Below, piece by piece: positions 47,025-63,669 of a stretch of 64,000 nt of DNA. This DNA is from Carex sylvatica (lineage: Eukaryota; Streptophyta; Magnoliopsida; Poales; Cyperaceae), in assembly GCA_964058845.1 (NCBI GenBank), contig CAXKVR010000173.1, forward strand, positions 1 through 64,000, given 5' to 3'. Position 1 is the stretch's first letter. Every line of letters begins with the position of its first letter. Both the position numbers and the translations under genes were made by a program. The notes under the pieces were generated by a model. The model did not search any database and was not told where the DNA came from. It saw nothing but the letters and a program-made list of their open reading frames with translations.

Positions 47025-49309
47025 ATGGCCACTTCGTCTTCCTCCGGTGACGCGCTGTACGACATCCCATGGGTGGAGAAGTACCGTCCGTCGAGGGTTG
47101 CCGATGTCGTTGGCAACTCCGATGCCGTGTCCCGCCTCCAGGTCATCGCTCGCGATGGCAACATGCCCAACCTCATCCTCTCCGTAAGTCCTCTTCACAC
47201 CTCCATCCAAACCCCTCTTTTCAGTTTTTATTTTTTATTTGTTTGTCTATTCCATTGCAAGAAAGAAAGCTACCTCAGCATTCTTCCGTCAACCCACCTC
47301 ATGAACGAACAAGTTGCAATTTGAACCATGGTTTTCTTAGGTCGCCATGTGAAATATTAAGAATGTGTTAAATTTAATGGTATATGTTGACTTTAAGGGC
47401 CCACCCGGGACTGGGAAGACGACTAGTATACTTGCTCTGGCACATGAGCTACTCGGACCTAATTATCGGGAAGCTGTTCTCGAGCTGAATGCGTCTGATG
47501 ACAGGTGAAGGTTCCTACAATTTTTCTTTGTTTTTTACTTTTTTATCAACACAAGTAACAGGGCTAATTTTACTTGTTTGCATCTTGTTAGAGGCATTGA
47601 TGTAGTGAGGAACAAGATAAAGATGTTTGCCCAGAAGAAGGTTACTCTTCCACCCGGGCGCCACAAGGTTGTGATTTTGGATGAGGCGGATAGGTACTTC
47701 ATATTTCCTCTTTTTTTTCTTACATGATTAAGATGTAAAACATATTAGTCAGGAGACTTTAGAGACGCGGGTATTTATTAGACAAGCATGTACATGACCA
47801 CTGGATTGGTATAAAAATATTTGATTTGAAGCAGCTATGAACCAGGTTGTAGTTAATGCTATTATTGTTTACCAATCCAGTTGGTAATGTACTTGTACAT
47901 ATCCTTCTGGATGAAATAGTTGCAAGAGTAAATAACTGATCTTCCCACTTGCTTCTGAATTTGATCACTATTTCTTCCATGCCACTTGTAGTCCTTTCCC
48001 AGTCTCTTTGTAAACTCTTTTTCTTGATTTAATAAAATTTTATAAAGTAGGAGAAGCCTACTTCAGAAAAAAATAAAAATAAAAATAAAAAATCTGATCA
48101 CTAATTCTGATATATGATGTAGCATGACATCAGGGGCACAGCAGGCCTTGAGGCGCACAATGGAGATTTATGCAAATACAACACGATTCGCACTGGCTTG
48201 CAACACTTCATCAAAAATTATAGAGCCTATCCAGAGTAGGTGTGCTCTTGTTCGCTTCTCCCGCCTCTCTGACGAGGAGATCCTTGGCCGCCTCATGGTT
48301 GCAGTCACTGCTGAGAAGGTACATTTGTTTTTCTTGCTCAGTCAGTTGTTTAGCTAAAATCTGCAATTTGTTCTCCCGTTATGTTCCCTATGGAGATTTG
48401 CAAATGGTGTGTTTGTGTTTCACCTGTAAATTTTCCTCATGAATTGCAAGCTCGCAACCACTTCTTTGTCCTGGTTCATTCTTTTTCATGAACACATTAT
48501 AATTTGTTCGAATGTTTTGTTTCTTTCTGTGTCCAGAACTATGTTGAGATTCACACTTTAGAATTTATAGGTTGACCATCCATGTCACGGATAGCTCTGT
48601 AGAAAATAGAATAAAGGTCAATAGAAAAGACATAGGCGGCATGTAGTTGTTTGTGTGTATAGTAATTAAAAAGCTATGATCTATAGTTCACAGTTTATGT
48701 TGATTGCACAGGTGCCTTATGTGCCAGAAGGGCTTGAAGCAATTATTTTCACTGCTGATGGAGATATGAGACAGGCTTTGAACAATCTTCAAGCTACTTT
48801 CAGTGGGTTTCGATTTGTTAACCAGGATAATGTTTTCAAGGTAAGTAGCTACTATTACAGGTCATTATCAGGCATAATCTCTCTCTCTTTACTATTTTTA
48901 CTATAATTTTGAAATGTTTAAGTAGGTCTGTGATCAGCCTCACCCTTTCCATGTCAAGAACATGATAAAGAATGTAATGGAGGGGAACTTTGATGATGCA
49001 TGTGCCATTCTGAAGCAGCTTTACGATCTCGGTTATTCCCCCACTGACATCATCACAACTCTATTTCGCATAATTAAGAACTATGACATGGCTGAAGTTC
49101 TGAAGCTAGAGTTCTTGAAGGTAAACTCTTTATTTTGACTTAGATTTGTGTAGGTATCCGTATTTGGATAGTTAACATTGCTTTCATGTTTTCTTTTCCA
49201 GGAGACAGGATTTGCACATATGAGAATTTGTGATGGTGTTGGATCCTATCTCCAGCTCTCTGGCCTCTTGGCAAAGTTTGCATTGGTGACACAAACTGTT
49301 AAAGCTTAG
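47025..49309 (+). CDS. RFC2: Replication factor C subunit 2
   Basis: Seven exons (47025-47183, 47398-47504, 47592-47693, 48123-48318, 48712-48840, 48926-49120, 49202-49309) encode 331 residues, the normal length for plant RFC2. It is a small AAA+ subunit of the clamp loader that opens PCNA and loads it onto primer-template DNA in the nucleus. Visible motifs are PWVEKYRP near the N terminus, Walker [10 protein letters not shown] at 54-62, Walker B VVILDEAD at 115-122, sensor-1 region ACNTS near 148-152 and the SRC arginine-finger motif at 161-163. The C-terminal collar ends [17 protein letters not shown]. All introns are GT-AG and in frame. It converges with the kinase gene. The nearest relative by recalled sequence is Arabidopsis RFC2 (AT1G63160). 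Confidence 0.95.
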
Positions 49310-50238
49310 GGTGATAAAATCTGACCAAAAATTGTTTGTACTCGCTCCATTTTACTATGTAATTTGATATTCTGTAGTATACTTCTGATGTATTCTGCTT
49401 TCTTAAACCCTCCGAGTTGGAAGTTTCAGCTTGTTTTATTAGCTTTGTTATTTCCGTGCTAGCATCTAAAATTCCACTTTCTACCTAGTACCATATTTAG
49501 GTAGTTAAGCTTCAATTAATATTGTTAGACTTGTCCTTGTCGCCCCATATCACCATAACTTACACTTATTTTAACCCCGTGTTAAGGTTGAAGCACAGTA
49601 CATAAATCGATGGAAACTGTTAGCTGACAGATCTAAACAAATCAATGGCTACTTTATATGCATCTATCACCAATAATTATCAGGCAAATTAAGAAACTAT
49701 CCATGTCCCGTACAACCTTTGTTGACAGATTTATGGTGCAATTAACTTGATAATCTGCAGGATCCAAACTGCAAACGAGTAGATAAAAAAAACTCTTATG
49801 CTCAACTAGTCATTAGTGTGACTGGCAAAGATTTTCATTAGTCTCCCAAATGCCACAGCTTGGCAATTACAAAAATTACATCCAACAGGTAGATAGCAAT
49901 TCATTTGACACTGATAGATACATAGATATGCATATAAGCCGAAAAAAAAGGTCAATAAAAAACTGAAGCAATAAAAAATATCAAGTGAAATTGAGATAAC
50001 AAAAAAAAAAAAAAAAAGATTAAAAAGAGAAACAATAAATAAAATGTCTACTTCGGTGGCCTTTACCCTCTAAATATTCGACCGTGATGAAACTAATGGT
50101 GGAATGAGACCCCAATACTGATATTTTTTCGTTTTCATTCAACTGGTCATTCAAGCATAACGAGTTGCTCTGGGTGCTAGTTTAGCATAATTCCCTCATT
50201 TCACCTCATCAATTAACAACACCTCCCGTTTTCTCCCT
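49310..50238. other. Intergenic region between convergent RFC2 and kinase genes
   Basis: About 930 bp holding both 3' untranslated regions. An A-run at 50001-50018 and general AT richness are seen. No other gene or element is supported. Confidence 0.5.
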
Positions 50239-54994
<4,756 letters not shown>

Positions 54995-55429
54995 CCTTCT
55001 TCCCTCGCACTAACAGGAACCCTAGCTCTAGCTCCCCTCTCGCTCTCTCTCTCTCAAAAACATCAAACAAGAAGGCGATTAACAGAAAAGGATGCTCCTC
55101 CCCTCCATATACGAGCTGGGGAGGCGAGACGAGAAAAGGAGCCAGCCAACTAGCCAATGAAAATGGAAAATGGGACGAGTTTCTCTCTCCACCCTTTTTT
55201 CTCTCTCTTGTTCGTTCGGTCTGTCTCTCTTTTCTTGAAACAAAAATCGCCAGATTTCGGTGTTGGCCCGATCTTTTTTTCCCTTGGATGGACCTCTCTC
55301 TTTTCGGACAGGTACGTTTTGACTGCACTCGTTCTTCGTACACCTTCAAACCGAACATAATTTTCCTGTTTTGAAAATCACTTGAATAGCATAAACAAGT
55401 TTGAAATAATACTGAACACTCCACGTGGA
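54995..55429 (-). promoter_or_regulatory. 5' region of the shaggy-like kinase gene
   Basis: Contains CT/GA-rich tracts (about 55020-55060 and 55180-55240), common in plant 5' leaders, and no transposon until the MITE at 55430. Long open frames on either strand here (for example 54906-55424) are driven by these purine/pyrimidine tracts and are not genes. Confidence 0.5.
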
Positions 55430-55842
55430 CAGGGACGAATGCAAAATTTTTGCTAAGAAAGAGCAGAAATTTAATTCAAATAACTTATAGAGTTCAAATT
55501 CATTGACTAATTAAATACTAGATAAAAAAAATAATTAATATAATAACAAACAATAAAAATAATATACTCTTACATAATAAAAATAACAAAATAATATTAT
55601 TTTACATATTAAAAAATAACAAAGTTGGTCCAGATCCGTAAATTTCTATAAAATTTATATAAAAACAATGCAATTTTTCATTAATAATGCTTTTGAATTG
55701 GTTTGGTGAGATTTTTAGTTCTAAAAAGGGGCAAACAATTTCCAGGAAGGAGCAAAGTGGTACCGAATCCATATTTTTTCACTTAATTTCAAAATTCAGA
55801 GGGGCAACCGCCCCCCTCTAGCTCAAGGTAGGTCCGCCCCTG
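55430..55842. mobile_element. hAT-type MITE, 413 bp
   Basis: Ends CAGGGACGAATGCAAA and, reversed, CAGGGGCGGACCTACC, with the 8-bp duplication CACRTGGA (55422-55429 and 55843-55850, one mismatch). The CAGNGGCGGA terminus relates it to the 203-bp element at 33170. It lies about 435 bp upstream of the kinase start codon. Confidence 0.8.
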
Positions 55843-55850
55843 CACATGGA

Positions 55851-58117
55851 GACTAGAGACAAACTAGAAAGAACGGGATTCAATGAGGGTAAAATGAAAC
55901 TTTTTTTTTATAATATTTTTCATTGTATTATAACTTTGAAGGGTCGGTTTTAGATATAAATTGGGATGATATTATATTTTATTTATAGTACAATTTTTTT
56001 TTTTTTGCTTAGCCTGTATTTAATAGAGAAGCAGAGTGAATAGATAAAACGATAAACATTATCGCAACTCTCAAATGCAGAGGAGGCGGGCCTTCAAACT
56101 ACGGGGGTCAGACATATAAAAATTTTATGCTGTAAATAAAGATCAACTTTATAGTTCTATAGTATTTTGTATTAATTTATATAGAAACTTATTGATAATT
56201 TTTTTTTAAAATAAATGAAAGTTAATTGATCCCATTTAGACTAGATCCCTCTGCCTCGACTTAAATGAAAAATAAATTATTGCCTTATTCTTCCCCTTCA
56301 ACCATCTATCACACATTATCTTATTAAAAACTATATTGTGTTATTTAAAAGTCTTTTCATCTCCTTCTCTTAGTTTTTATTAGAAAAGAAATTTAGTTGT
56401 GTTGTGAATATTATAATAAATTTGTTTTTTTACTATATATAGTCACAATAAACAGAATAATAAAATTAAAATTATCCAATGCAACGTGTCACGGAAAAGA
56501 ACGGACAAATGTAACTATGAAGTCAAATGTAATTCTTAAAATTCTATTAAAAATAAAAATAAAATTAAGTTAATTAAACATTTTTTAACTTTTCCAACAA
56601 ATAATCATTGTTAGTAATTATTAGAGCATCCTAGATTATTCTAGTGATGTTTTAGTGTATCGATTTCGGATTATTTTTTTAAAATCATGTATTTCTTTTC
56701 TTTCTTTTTTGCCTTCCTTTTATTTTCTTAATATTTCTTAATGCTTAAATTATAACATTTAGTTGTCGATAAATAAAATATGTGGTTGGTTCTGGTATTT
56801 TTATATATATAAAATAAACTTTTATGACACGATTGGTAAGAGTTACTATGTTGTTGCAGGTGAAAATCTCACTCTACTATTTCTTAATATTGTTTGAGCA
56901 ATGAAAAAATTGAGGAAGGCGTTGAGAAGGATTACCAACTAGGCAAGTAGTGCCTCCTAATTTATATTCCCTGGAGAGCATTTGATCCAACTTGTAAAGT
57001 AATTACATATGCTACTGTGATGATTGTAATTTTAATTGTAGAAACGTAAAGTAATTGTTAATGTAATTTAGCATTCCTTAAAACTGACGCCTCAAATTGT
57101 TATTATCGATTACAAGAATTTCAAACTTAAAAATGATGAAATTACAAAACACAGTCGAAATTGCATGAATGAATGATCTGAAACATAATGATAGATAATT
57201 ATTATAATTGTCAATATAGCAAAAATATCATCTTAGTTTCAGAAATATAGATGTTTTTATTTGGTCTCTTTTTTGTTTTTTACTATCTTTGTTACTCAAA
57301 TATTAGATGCAATATGTAAGGTTTCTAACGAAATAAAATGTATATAAAGAATTAATTTTTAATCGAATGACAAAAGACAATGTTATTTAAGTGAGAGGCC
57401 ATGAGTTAGAAATTATAATAGAGAGTATTTCAAAAGAAAATTAACAAGTTAGACATTAATCTTATTTAAAAAATTAAACAAGACAAAATTTAAGAGTTTT
57501 AAGAAGTTATTAGCAATGATTTTTTTTCACAGTACATTATTCCGTTTTGGTTAGTAAATTTAAACTTTAAATGAACTTTTGTAGAATTTATTAAAAAAAT
57601 TAATTTGATCCCGGCTACACCGAAAACATCTCAATGCTTCTAATTTTGAAAAAAAAAAAAAAAATCATTACCGGTGTTGATATGGTTCTCACGAAACATG
57701 ACCAATTAGAAAATATTGTTCAGCTTCGCTGGGTCGATGGTCAAAGCCTCGCAGTGCGAACCCCAATCATTTCCACCTCTCTGGAGTAGACCGTACCCCT
57801 AGGCTATTCCAACCTCCTCCGTCCGATCGTCTAGACCTACTTTAATCTGACGGCCCATAGACAACGGAGCGTGAACGCAACAATTTCTTGGGGGCGGAAT
57901 ACGCGGCTTCTTGTCTGTGCCTCCCTCCATCTAACTTATAAATTTCAAGCGCGCCCAGGAGCGGTCGCTAGATTAGTTTTATTCTAGATGCACGTGGTGC
58001 ACGAAAGAGAACCTTTGGAAAGTGGGATCCAACAATTTCGTGCTATGCACCTGGTGCAGTTTCGAGGGAGAAGGATAAATTGTTTCCTGTGCACCTTGTT
58101 CTGATGGACAACGGACA
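55851..58117. other. AT-rich intergenic DNA with degenerate element traces
   Basis: No gene. Around 56085-56265, CAGAGGAGGCGGGCC and CCCTCTGCCTCG resemble the CAGNGGCGGA MITE family but lack a target duplication. A GC-richer patch (57720-57960) is unidentified. Confidence 0.45.
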
Positions 58118-58125
58118 TGTTGATT

Positions 58126-58644
58126 TAGGAGTGTGTAAAAAAGCTCGTGGCTTATGAATCGATCGTGATTCGTATCTGGTTTGTTTGCTAACAACTTATT
58201 TGTTAGTGGACCGAGTTATTAACGGGCCAGCTCATCACTAGTTCAACTCAAAATTAATGAGTTTAAGTTGGGATCTAGCTCGCTCACAAACTGGCGAGCC
58301 AGTTCAGTCAAAGTATGAATTTGTGTGAATTTAGAATAAATAAATTTATTTTGTGAACTGTGTTTGCATGAATTTGAAGATTTAGTAATTTAATATGTAT
58401 GAATTTAGTTACAAACTTAATTTATGATAGTTGACTTTATAATATATTATCTAAAACATTTAGACTTTTGGCCCACGAGCTTTCACAAGCTGGCTCGGCT
58501 CGCTCGTTGCCAAAACAGGCAAGCCATGAGCCACCTTTTCAGCTCGGATCCAAATGTTAGCTCGCTCATGACTCGCTCGTTGCTAAAATGAGCGAGCCAT
58601 GAGCTTGGTCTAGCTCGGACTGAACTGGCTCGTTGCCAGACCTA
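58126..58644. mobile_element. Non-autonomous hAT element, 519 bp
   Basis: A perfect 8-bp duplication, TGTTGATT (58118-58125 and 58645-58652). Ends TAGGAGTGTGTAAA and, reversed, TAGGTCTGGCAACG. Repeated GCTCG/CGAGC motifs cluster towards the right end (58480-58630), as in subterminal binding sites. No coding capacity. Confidence 0.88.
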
Positions 58645-58652
58645 TGTTGATT

Positions 58653-59000
58653 TCGAATTTTTTATTAATAGAAAATAAATAAATAAAATATCAAAACAGG
58701 GGATAGTTTTTGATCTTTGTTAAGAAATAAGTAGACCGAGTCAGTTTATTCCGTCTAGCGGACGGGTCTAATTATCCCATCCAATTTAATTTAGGTAACA
58801 ATCAAATTAACCAAACTCAATGAAAGAGGAAAGGAAAAAAAAGAAAAAGAAGCCGGACGGTATAATCCGACCCATCCAGGGTTAAAAAGAAAGAAAGAAA
58901 GGGACAATATGCTTAAACCCGTCCGAGCTCCGGGGTAAAAAAAATGCAGACATTATAGTTAAACTCGTCCGGGACCAGAAAAAAGTGAAGGCATGGACGG
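58653..59000 (+). mobile_element. Single arm of the Mutator-like foldback family
   Basis: TTTTTTATTAATAGAAAATA, then AAATAAATAAAATAT, the GACGGG motifs and the following A/G-rich stretch match the left arm of the element at 42976. It begins immediately after the right target duplication of the 519-bp hAT element. No opposite arm or 9-bp duplication was found, so it is probably a solo arm or deletion product. Confidence 0.6.
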
Positions 59001-59435
59001 GTTTTTTTATACCGCCCAGGCACGTTATTTAAATGAGGCTCAGACAGAGAAAGGCTCATATAGAGAAAAGCTAAGATCAGAAGCTTATCTGAGGGCTTAG
59101 ACAGAGACAGAGGTAATTGTTGTCGATAGTAAAGTCGAATTTCAAACAGGTAGCTCCTTAATTATATTTTTTGCTATGTTATTCAGTAACTATTGTAAAA
59201 TGATTTAATTAATATTAATTTTTATTATTGTAATAATAATAAGGCAATTTATTAGAGGGTTCAATTCTATATATAAATATCAATATATTAATTCGTACGA
59301 ACATTTTATTCCCAGTATTTACTCGGTGGTAAGAACTGGAGTGTCCATTGAAAATTAAATGGAGGGATTCAGCAACGGAGATATAATTGCGTCAACAACA
59401 AATGGCGAACGAGAGGAGTGCGTATCCTGGAGATA

Positions 59436-59805
59436 GGAGTAGGTCCGATGAACATTGGACTTACTTTTAGATTTAATTAGCTCTATCACTGAACTATTAG
59501 CATTAAAATATTTGTACACGAAAATTGATAAAAACTCATGAGGATTTTAATAGAAATATACAATTCTTGATGCAATTGGATGGTCAGATCACCCATCGAA
59601 CTAAAGTAGGTCCAATGGGCATCGGACCTACTCCGAAGTGATCCTTGAGATATCTCATATTTTGCGTGACCGACGTGTCCGGTGCCTATTCGGAGAGACT
59701 GTAGGGGTCATTATTATTTGAGCTTTGAGATTCGTCCAGAACATATTTGAACGTTGAGATTTATCAAGATATCACGCAAAATATGAGATATCTCAGAGGA
59801 TGCGA
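59436..59805. repeat. Two inverted-repeat pairs
   Basis: GGAGTAGGTCCGATG (59437) pairs with CATCGGACCTACTCC ending at about 59632, over about 32 bp. Then GAGATATCTCATATTTTGCG (from about 59648) pairs with CGCAAAATATGAGATATCTC near 59774-59795. Each could be a small MITE, but no flanking duplication was certain. Confidence 0.55.
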
Positions 59806-61140
59806 ATTCGAACAAGAGGAAGTTGTTACAGTTCTAACAATCCGCTACATTGTATATACAACCAAAAAGTGTACTGCCTAGCTATCCTAGTGACACCAGG
59901 AGCAACAGAGTTTACTTAGCAGATATAGCGGACACGTGTCTATCAACAAGTGGACCATAAAGATCGTCAAACATCCACCTGTTGTAGGAATTCTGATACG
60001 AATTTGTACAAGGAGAAGCGAAACTGGAGAGCGACGGAGCGAGAGTTCTACTGACAAGGAGAAGCAAAAGGATGGTTCGACTCATAGCTCGGCTCGGGAT
60101 CAGATCGCTCGTTAAGAGAAACGGAGATTTATTTTGAGTTTGAGCCGAATTCAGGCTCAGCTCAATTTGATTTATTCAAGAGTCCAGTTCAAAGTTCATG
60201 AACTGACCCGATTCGTTTAGTAGGTCTGCTAATAACCTAGAGCCCAGAAAAAGAAAATCTCAACCGTCTGTTACTGAGAATAGTGGATTGCAAAACCCGA
60301 CTCGGGCCGCCCGTACCTGATCCGTCCGTACCTGCTACCCGGAGTATCCGTGCTCGAGCTCGGGTATAGATCAGGTAAAAACGGGTACACGAGTAGGGGC
60401 ATAAAACGGATAGGGTACGGTTATTTGGTTCAATACCCGGATATATCTGTCCCGAATTACGCCCGTGCCCACCCGACCCGACCCGCTGCCCGATCGTACT
60501 CGTACCCTATACCCGTACCCATTTCACTTTTTCAAAAAAATTCAATTTTTTTTGAAATTTTGAAATCCCGCCGGTTTAACTGGGTCCGGACCGGTCTAAT
60601 CAAACTCGGACCGGTCAGACCCACCCGTCCCGTCGAATTTTTTTTTTTTCATTTTTTTTTCAAATTTTATTCCCTCTCCAATATTTTCTTTAAATACCCC
60701 ATCTTCCTCTCAAAAAATTCACACTCTTATTCTCTCATCTCTCAATATCTCAATCTCTCATTCTCTCAATCTCAATTCTCAAATTTTATTATTCTCAATT
60801 TTTTAATTTATTGTTTAAAGAAAATATAGTTGTAAATTTAATTCATTCTACAAATCCACAAACAAAATTACGAAGGTATCGAAATTATAAAGTTCGGCAC
60901 CTCCTGCAATATTTTTTTGCGAGATTTAAAGGTAACATTTATTTCATGTTATATTAATTTATTTTTGTAGAGTACATTTAGTTTATGCTAGATTTATTGA
61001 ATATTAAGTAATTAGATTTGTTAGATTTGTTAAATTTATTAAGTAATTAGATTTGTTAGATTTATTTATGTTAGATTTGTTAGATTTATTAAATATGTTA
61101 GATTTATTGAATATGTTAGGTTTATTTAGTTTATGTTAGA

Positions 61141-61600
61141 TTTGAATATGTGAAGTAATTATATTTGTTTTGAACATGTTAGATTTTATTTTTCAAATTG
61201 TTAGATTTATTTTTAATATATGAAAAAAATTGGTTAGTTTTATAGATTTGAATATGTGAAGTAATTATATTTGTTTTGAATATGTTAGATTTTATTTTTT
61301 AAATTGTTAGATTTATTTTTAATAGGTTAAAAAAATTGGTTAGTTTTATAGATTTGAATATGTGAAGTAATTATATTTATTTTGAATAGGTTAGATTTAT
61401 TTTTCAAAATTTGGATTTATTTTTAATAGGTGAAAAAAATTGGTTAGTTTTATAGATTTGAATATGTGAAGTAATTATATTTGTTTTGAATATGTTAGAT
61501 TTATTTTTCAAAATTTGGATTTATTTTTAATATGTAAAAAAAATTGGTTAGTTTTATAAATTTGAATATGTGAAGCAATTATATTTGTTTTGAATAGATT
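61141..61600 (+). repeat. 105-bp tandem minisatellite in the hAT element
   Basis: The anchor TTTGAATATGTGAAG starts at 61141, 61247, 61353, 61457 and 61561, giving periods of 106, 106, 104 and 104 bases. Each unit also contains TTATATTTGTTTTGAATA-like and AAAAAAATTGGTTAGTTTTA phrases. Copies differ by a few bases. Confidence 0.92.
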
Positions 61601-61812
61601 AGATTTTAATTTCTGTTTTTTTATTTCTGTTTTTTTAATTTTGTTTTTTAATTTCTGTTTTTTAATTTCTGTTTTTTTAATTCTGTTTTTTAATTTATGT
61701 TTTTTTAATTATGTTTTTTAATTTCTGTTTTTTTAGTAATTGTTTTTTAATTTCTGTTTCTTTAATTCTGTTTTTAAATTTTTATTTTTAAATTTTTGTT
61801 TTTTTAATTCTA
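61601..61812 (+). repeat. Short TTTTTTAATTTCTG tandem array
   Basis: About a dozen degenerate units of 14-18 bases (TTTTTTAATTTCTG and variants) directly follow the 105-bp array and end where transposase-like sequence begins. Low-complexity expansion is the simplest explanation. Confidence 0.85.
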
Positions 61813-61821
61813 TTTTTTAAA

Positions 61822-62808
61822 TTGCAAAGGCTTATCAAATTTTTAGGAATCTTTTTTATTGCAACCGTCCAACTATCATGCTCGTACTCACCGACGTCGT
61901 TTGAGTTGCTGAGACATCTCTATAATATCTCTAAGGTGTATTGCGAATTGGAACAAGCTGAAACCTATGATGCATCTCTCACGTCGATTGTAGATGCCAT
62001 GAAACAAAAATTCCTAAAATATTTGGAAGATGTACCCCTCCTGGCCATTATCGCAAACTGTCTCAACCCAGCATATAAGAAGTTTTACACGATCAAAGTA
62101 GTTGAGAGGTACAAATAAAATTTACATTTAAACTCAACCGGGGTGGAGGCATACGTGAATTCGAAGTTTGATGAGATGTTTAACATATACCACTTAAGAA
62201 TGAGTAACAACCAAAACTCAGCTTCGTCCTGTGCCACCCTTAGGTATGAATATAAATATACATGTGTTTTTAATATTTATTATTTATAATATCTACATTA
62301 TTTGTTCACTATTTTTTTTAATTGTTTAATAGTTCCACTTCTAGGAGCACTAGCAGTGGTGGATTATTAGCAGATTTTCAGTCGAAGAGCGACCCGCACA
62401 CATCCACAAACAAGTTATTAGGCTATATATCGATGATCAACGAAAGTGAACATGGACTTGACGTCATGGCATGGTGGATGAGGCATCAAAGTTCCTTACC
62501 AGCTGATGATGATGGCTCGCGACGTATTTACCGTGCCCGTATCAACAGTTCCTTCCGAAAGTTGTTTCAGTTCGGTGAACAGGATCCTCTCCGATAAACG
62601 AAGTAAGTTGGGTGCACATGTTTTTGAGAGACTTGTGTGCTTGAAAGATTGGATTGCTGCTGAAGAGCGCAGACAACATGTGCCTCAAGAACCATCATCA
62701 TCTGAACCCGACACTGAAGAAAGCGGTACCGAGGCGCAGCACGAGGCTAATTCAGATTCAAACGGTGCCGAGGAGAGTGAACAATGGTATAGGAATCCAA
62801 ACTACTAG
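61822..62808 (+). pseudogene. hAT transposase remnant (BED-type/RICESLEEPER-like)
   Basis: The first piece (to 62118) carries the LRHLYNISKVYCELEQAE and CLNPAYKK region upstream of the dimerisation domain. A stop at 62116-62118 interrupts a frame that otherwise continues to a plausible donor near 62244. The next exon begins about 62332. The hAT dimerisation domain is split: LDVMAWWMRHQSSLP lies in one frame, then VSTVPSESCFSSVNRILSDK and RLVCLKDWI in another, a shift near 62500. The BED zinc finger and the first catalytic residues are absent. The protein cannot be functional. Confidence 0.85.
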
Positions 62809-63669
62809 ATAGGTAGTGTCGGTATAAATTTCTAAGCTCTATTAATCTTTATGGTTATTTTTTAAATTATAAATTTTTAAACATTTCAATTAGTTTTTAA
62901 ATTATTTATTTTAAAGAATAATTACTAACAAAAAAAAAGTTAGAACTCCGTCTATGTTATTTTACATAGCCGGTTCCAAGCCCAAAATTAAGGAGGAGGG
63001 TAATTTTTATTTTTTAATCTATTATTTTAAAATAATTTATAATTATTTTTAAAGTAATTGATTTAGAAATTGTTTATTTGTATTTTATTTTTTTAAAGTT
63101 TCTGATTTAATTATATTTTTGATTTATATTTTATTTAACCTATTAAAAATAAATGAACTTTTAGAAAATATATTATAGACATAAATAAATTATGAAACTA
63201 TATAATTAGAATGAGAATTTGAAAATAAAATAAAATGACTCGTGTAAAAAAATAAATAAATACATTTGTATTTAGCCGAATAAATATACAAATTTTCGCC
63301 TGAATAATTTTTATATATAAGTTACAAATTTTATTTATTTATATACACTATTTGATATTGAACTATTCTGATTTTAAAAGTCGAATTATAAACACGTAAT
63401 GGTATTCGTACAACACTGTAAAAAAATAACAGAAAAAATAACAGAAAAAAACAGAGAAAAAAAAAATCGAACCAAACCGGCCCCTACCCGGACCGCCCTG
63501 CTCGTCAAGGGTACCACGGGCAGGGCAGGGCATGGGTTTTAAAAAAAATACCCATGATACCCAGTCCGTGGTATCTGTATATCCGTGATATTCGTACCCG
63601 ATCCGTGCCCGACCCCGGGTATACCCGGACCGTCCAGCCCGTACCCGTTAGCAGACCACTAACTGAGAA

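Larger units (their letters stand above)
60281..63661 (+). mobile_element. hAT transposon, internally deleted, 3381 bp
   Basis: A perfect 8-bp duplication, ACTGAGAA (60273-60280 and 63662-63669). Ends TAGTGGATTGCAAAAC and, reversed, TAGTGGTCTGCTAACG. Both subterminal regions are packed with CGGGTA/TACCCG motifs. Inside are a 105-bp tandem minisatellite, a TTTTTTAATTTCTG array and the 3' exons of a transposase. The transposase lacks its N-terminal half and is broken, so this copy is non-autonomous. The same family is present as a relic at 1046-1382/11216-11570. Confidence 0.95.

Noticed and set aside
47001..47371. Alternative frames over RFC2 exon 1 on both strands
   Set aside because: The RFC2 frame has the conserved PWVEKYRP motif and correct splice junctions. 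The others are GC-driven shadows.
60350..60829. 159-codon plus-strand frame at the left of the hAT element
   Set aside because: It is built from CGGGTA/TACCCG subterminal motifs and Phe/Ser-rich low-complexity sequence, with no transposase motif.
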